Shown here in pieces: positions 62,165 to 64,000 of a stretch of DNA of 64,000 bases. Under the pieces are notes generated by a model. It saw only the letters and a list, made by a program, of their open reading frames with translations. It ran no database searches and had not been told where the DNA came from. Source of the DNA: Alviniconcha marisindica (taxonomy: Eukaryota > Mollusca > Gastropoda > Provannidae); assembly GCA_018857735.1 (NCBI GenBank), contig JABMCL010002130.1, positions 827,501 through 891,500 of the forward strand, given 5' to 3'. A program made the position numbers and the translations under genes. Every line of letters starts with the position of its first letter. The stretch's first letter is position 1.

Positions 62165-62980
62165 ATTTGATGCGAAAACACCACGAAATCCCTACTGCTG
62201 CCTAGACTGACTGACTGACTGAATCTTCAGCAAAAACACCACGAAATCCCTACTGCTGCCTAGACTGACCCTACTGCTGCCAAGATTGACTCAGCAAAAA
62301 CACCACGGAATCCCTACTGCTGCCTAGATTGACTGACTCAATCTTCAGCAAAAACACCACGGAATCCCTACTGCTGCCAAGACTGACTCAGCAAAAACAC
62401 CATGGAATCCCTACTGCTGCCTAGATTGACTGACTCAATCTTCAGCAAGAACACCACGGAATCCCTACTGCTGCCTAGGCTGATTCAGCGAAAACACCAT
62501 GGAATCCCTACTGCTGCCTAGACTGCTGCCTAGGCTGATTCAGCAAAAACACCATGGAATCCCTACTGCTGCCTAGACTGACTTGGCAAAAACACCATGG
62601 AATCCCTACTGCTGCCTAGACTGACTCAGCAAAAACACCATGGAATCCCCACTGCTGCCTAGACTGACTCGGCAAAAACACCATGGAATCCCCACTGCTG
62701 CCTAGACTGACTCGGCAAAAACACCATGGAATCCCCACTGCTGCCTAGACTGACTCACCGAAAACACCACAGAATCTCTACTGCTGCCTAGACTGATTCA
62801 GCAAAAACACCACGGAATCCCTACTGCTGCCTAGGCTGACTCAGCGAAAACACCACAGAATCTCTACTGCTGCCTAGGCTGACTCAACGAAAACACCACG
62901 GAATCCCTACTGCTGCCTAGACTGACTCAGCGAAAACACCACGGAATCCCCACTGCTGCCTAGACTGACTCAATCTTCAG
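62165..62980. repeat. About 43-bp minisatellite, about 18 copies
   Basis: Unit CAAAAACACCATGGAATCCC with TACTGCTGCCTAGACTGACT; some units carry an extra GACTGACTCAATCTTCAG. Confidence 0.95.
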
Positions 62981-63364
62981 CAAAAATCTTAATTCACATG
63001 TGTGTTATGGGGCAATACAGAAATGGAGAAAAGCAGCACATGATATGTTTAATATTATTCACAAAATGAGCTTACATCCCCTGACCCCTCCCCATCCTGT
63101 TAAGAATCCCAGCCACTACCATCTGAACAATATAGCTGGAAACATTGGGTTGGATGTCTTCAAATCAACTGAAGCCCTGATTAGAAAGCAAAACAAACAA
63201 CAAAGTTCAAATTGACAGAAACAATAATTATGGTCTGTACATGAGTGTGATGAGAGATTCACTCCAACTCCAGTGTACAAGAGAAAAATGAACAATTGCG
63301 TTAACACCACTGAAGTACACCATGTACACAGTTTCCATGCACACTCTGGCCTAGTTGACTTTCA

Positions 63365-64000
63365 TGTGACATGTCTAGATGTCTGTCTCCATCAGACCCA
63401 ACAGTCTATGTCTGTCTCCATCAGACCTGACCCAGCTGACCCTACAGTCTATAATTATGTCTGTCTCCATCAGACCTGACCCAGCTGACCCTACAGTTTA
63501 TTTGGTCTCCATCAGGACCATACTACTCTATGTCTGTCTCCATCAGTGACATGACTCGCAAACTTATCAGACCGCCATGAAAGTATATTTGTCTGTTTAG
63601 ACCGACCCAGCTGACCTGACCCAGCTGACCCTACAGTCTATAATTATGTCTGTCTCCATCAGACCTGACCCAGCTGACCCTACAGTCTATAATTATGTCT
63701 GTCTCCATCAGACCTGACCCAGCTGACCCTACAGTCTATAATTATGTCTGTCTCCATCAGACCTGACCCAGCTGACCCTACAATCTATAATTATGTCTGT
63801 CTCCATCAGACCTGACCCAGCTGACCCTACAATCTATGTCTGTCTCCATCAGACCTGACCCAGCTGACCCTACAGTCTATAATTATGTCTGTCTCCATCA
63901 GACCTGACCCAGCTGACCCTACAGTCTATATGTCTGTCTCCATAGCCTATCCAGGCCAACAGTCATAATTATGTCTGTCTCCATCAGACCTGACCCAGAT
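63365..64000. repeat. About 47-bp minisatellite running off the right edge
   Basis: Unit TCTGTCTCCATCAGACCTGA with CCCAGCTGACCCTACAGTCT and an optional ATAATTATG. Continues beyond 64000. Confidence 0.94.

Overview
The window is animal nuclear DNA, most likely from a lophotrochozoan and probably a gastropod mollusc. The support is: two multi-exon genes with animal orthologues, tRNA-derived SINEs, decayed CR1-type LINE pieces, interstitial TTAGGG repeats, and intron-sized minisatellites everywhere. The taxon is an inference; the gene calls come from exon-by-exon reading of both strands.

Two genes sit head to head. On the minus strand, from the ATG at 39840 down to 3616, lies RELCH (LisH, coiled-coil and HEAT-repeat protein; the Rab11 partner in recycling-endosome to Golgi cholesterol transport). 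I resolve 24 coding exons that join in phase into 1069 codons; the last roughly 130 residues should lie beyond the left edge. On the plus strand, from the ATG at 40058 to the stop at 55763, lies CDT1, the replication licensing factor. Its 11 exons join into 786 codons. The start codons are about 217 bp apart, so the interval is a compact bidirectional promoter. It holds a perfect GTCACGTGAC palindrome overlapping a TGACGTCA CRE beside RELCH, and an E2F-like site and an ETS-like site beside CDT1.

The rest is mainly repeats. Nearly every intron carries its own private minisatellite (units about 20-70 bp, up to about 50 copies). At several exons the array overlaps the splice junction, so each unit carries a copy of the splice site and some exon sequence: RELCH exons 7, 8, 9 and both ends of exon 24, and CDT1 exons 4 and 8. 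At RELCH exon 7 the unit is 30 bp, open in the RELCH frame and keeps the acceptor in every copy, so alternative acceptor choice could insert 10-residue repeats.

Mobile DNA includes a 2.68-kb TIR element (17-bp TIRs, 5-bp ATGCA duplication) inserted inside a minisatellite in CDT1 intron 8; a TIR/MITE family with doubled ends (28029-28663, partial copies near 46108 and 38030); tRNA-headed SINEs at 34354, 37395, 38100 and 45290; and LINE 3' fragments. CDT1 intron 9 has textbook U12-type splice signals. From about 55.8 kb to the right end I see no supportable gene, only the CDT1 3' flank, unique DNA and tandem arrays.
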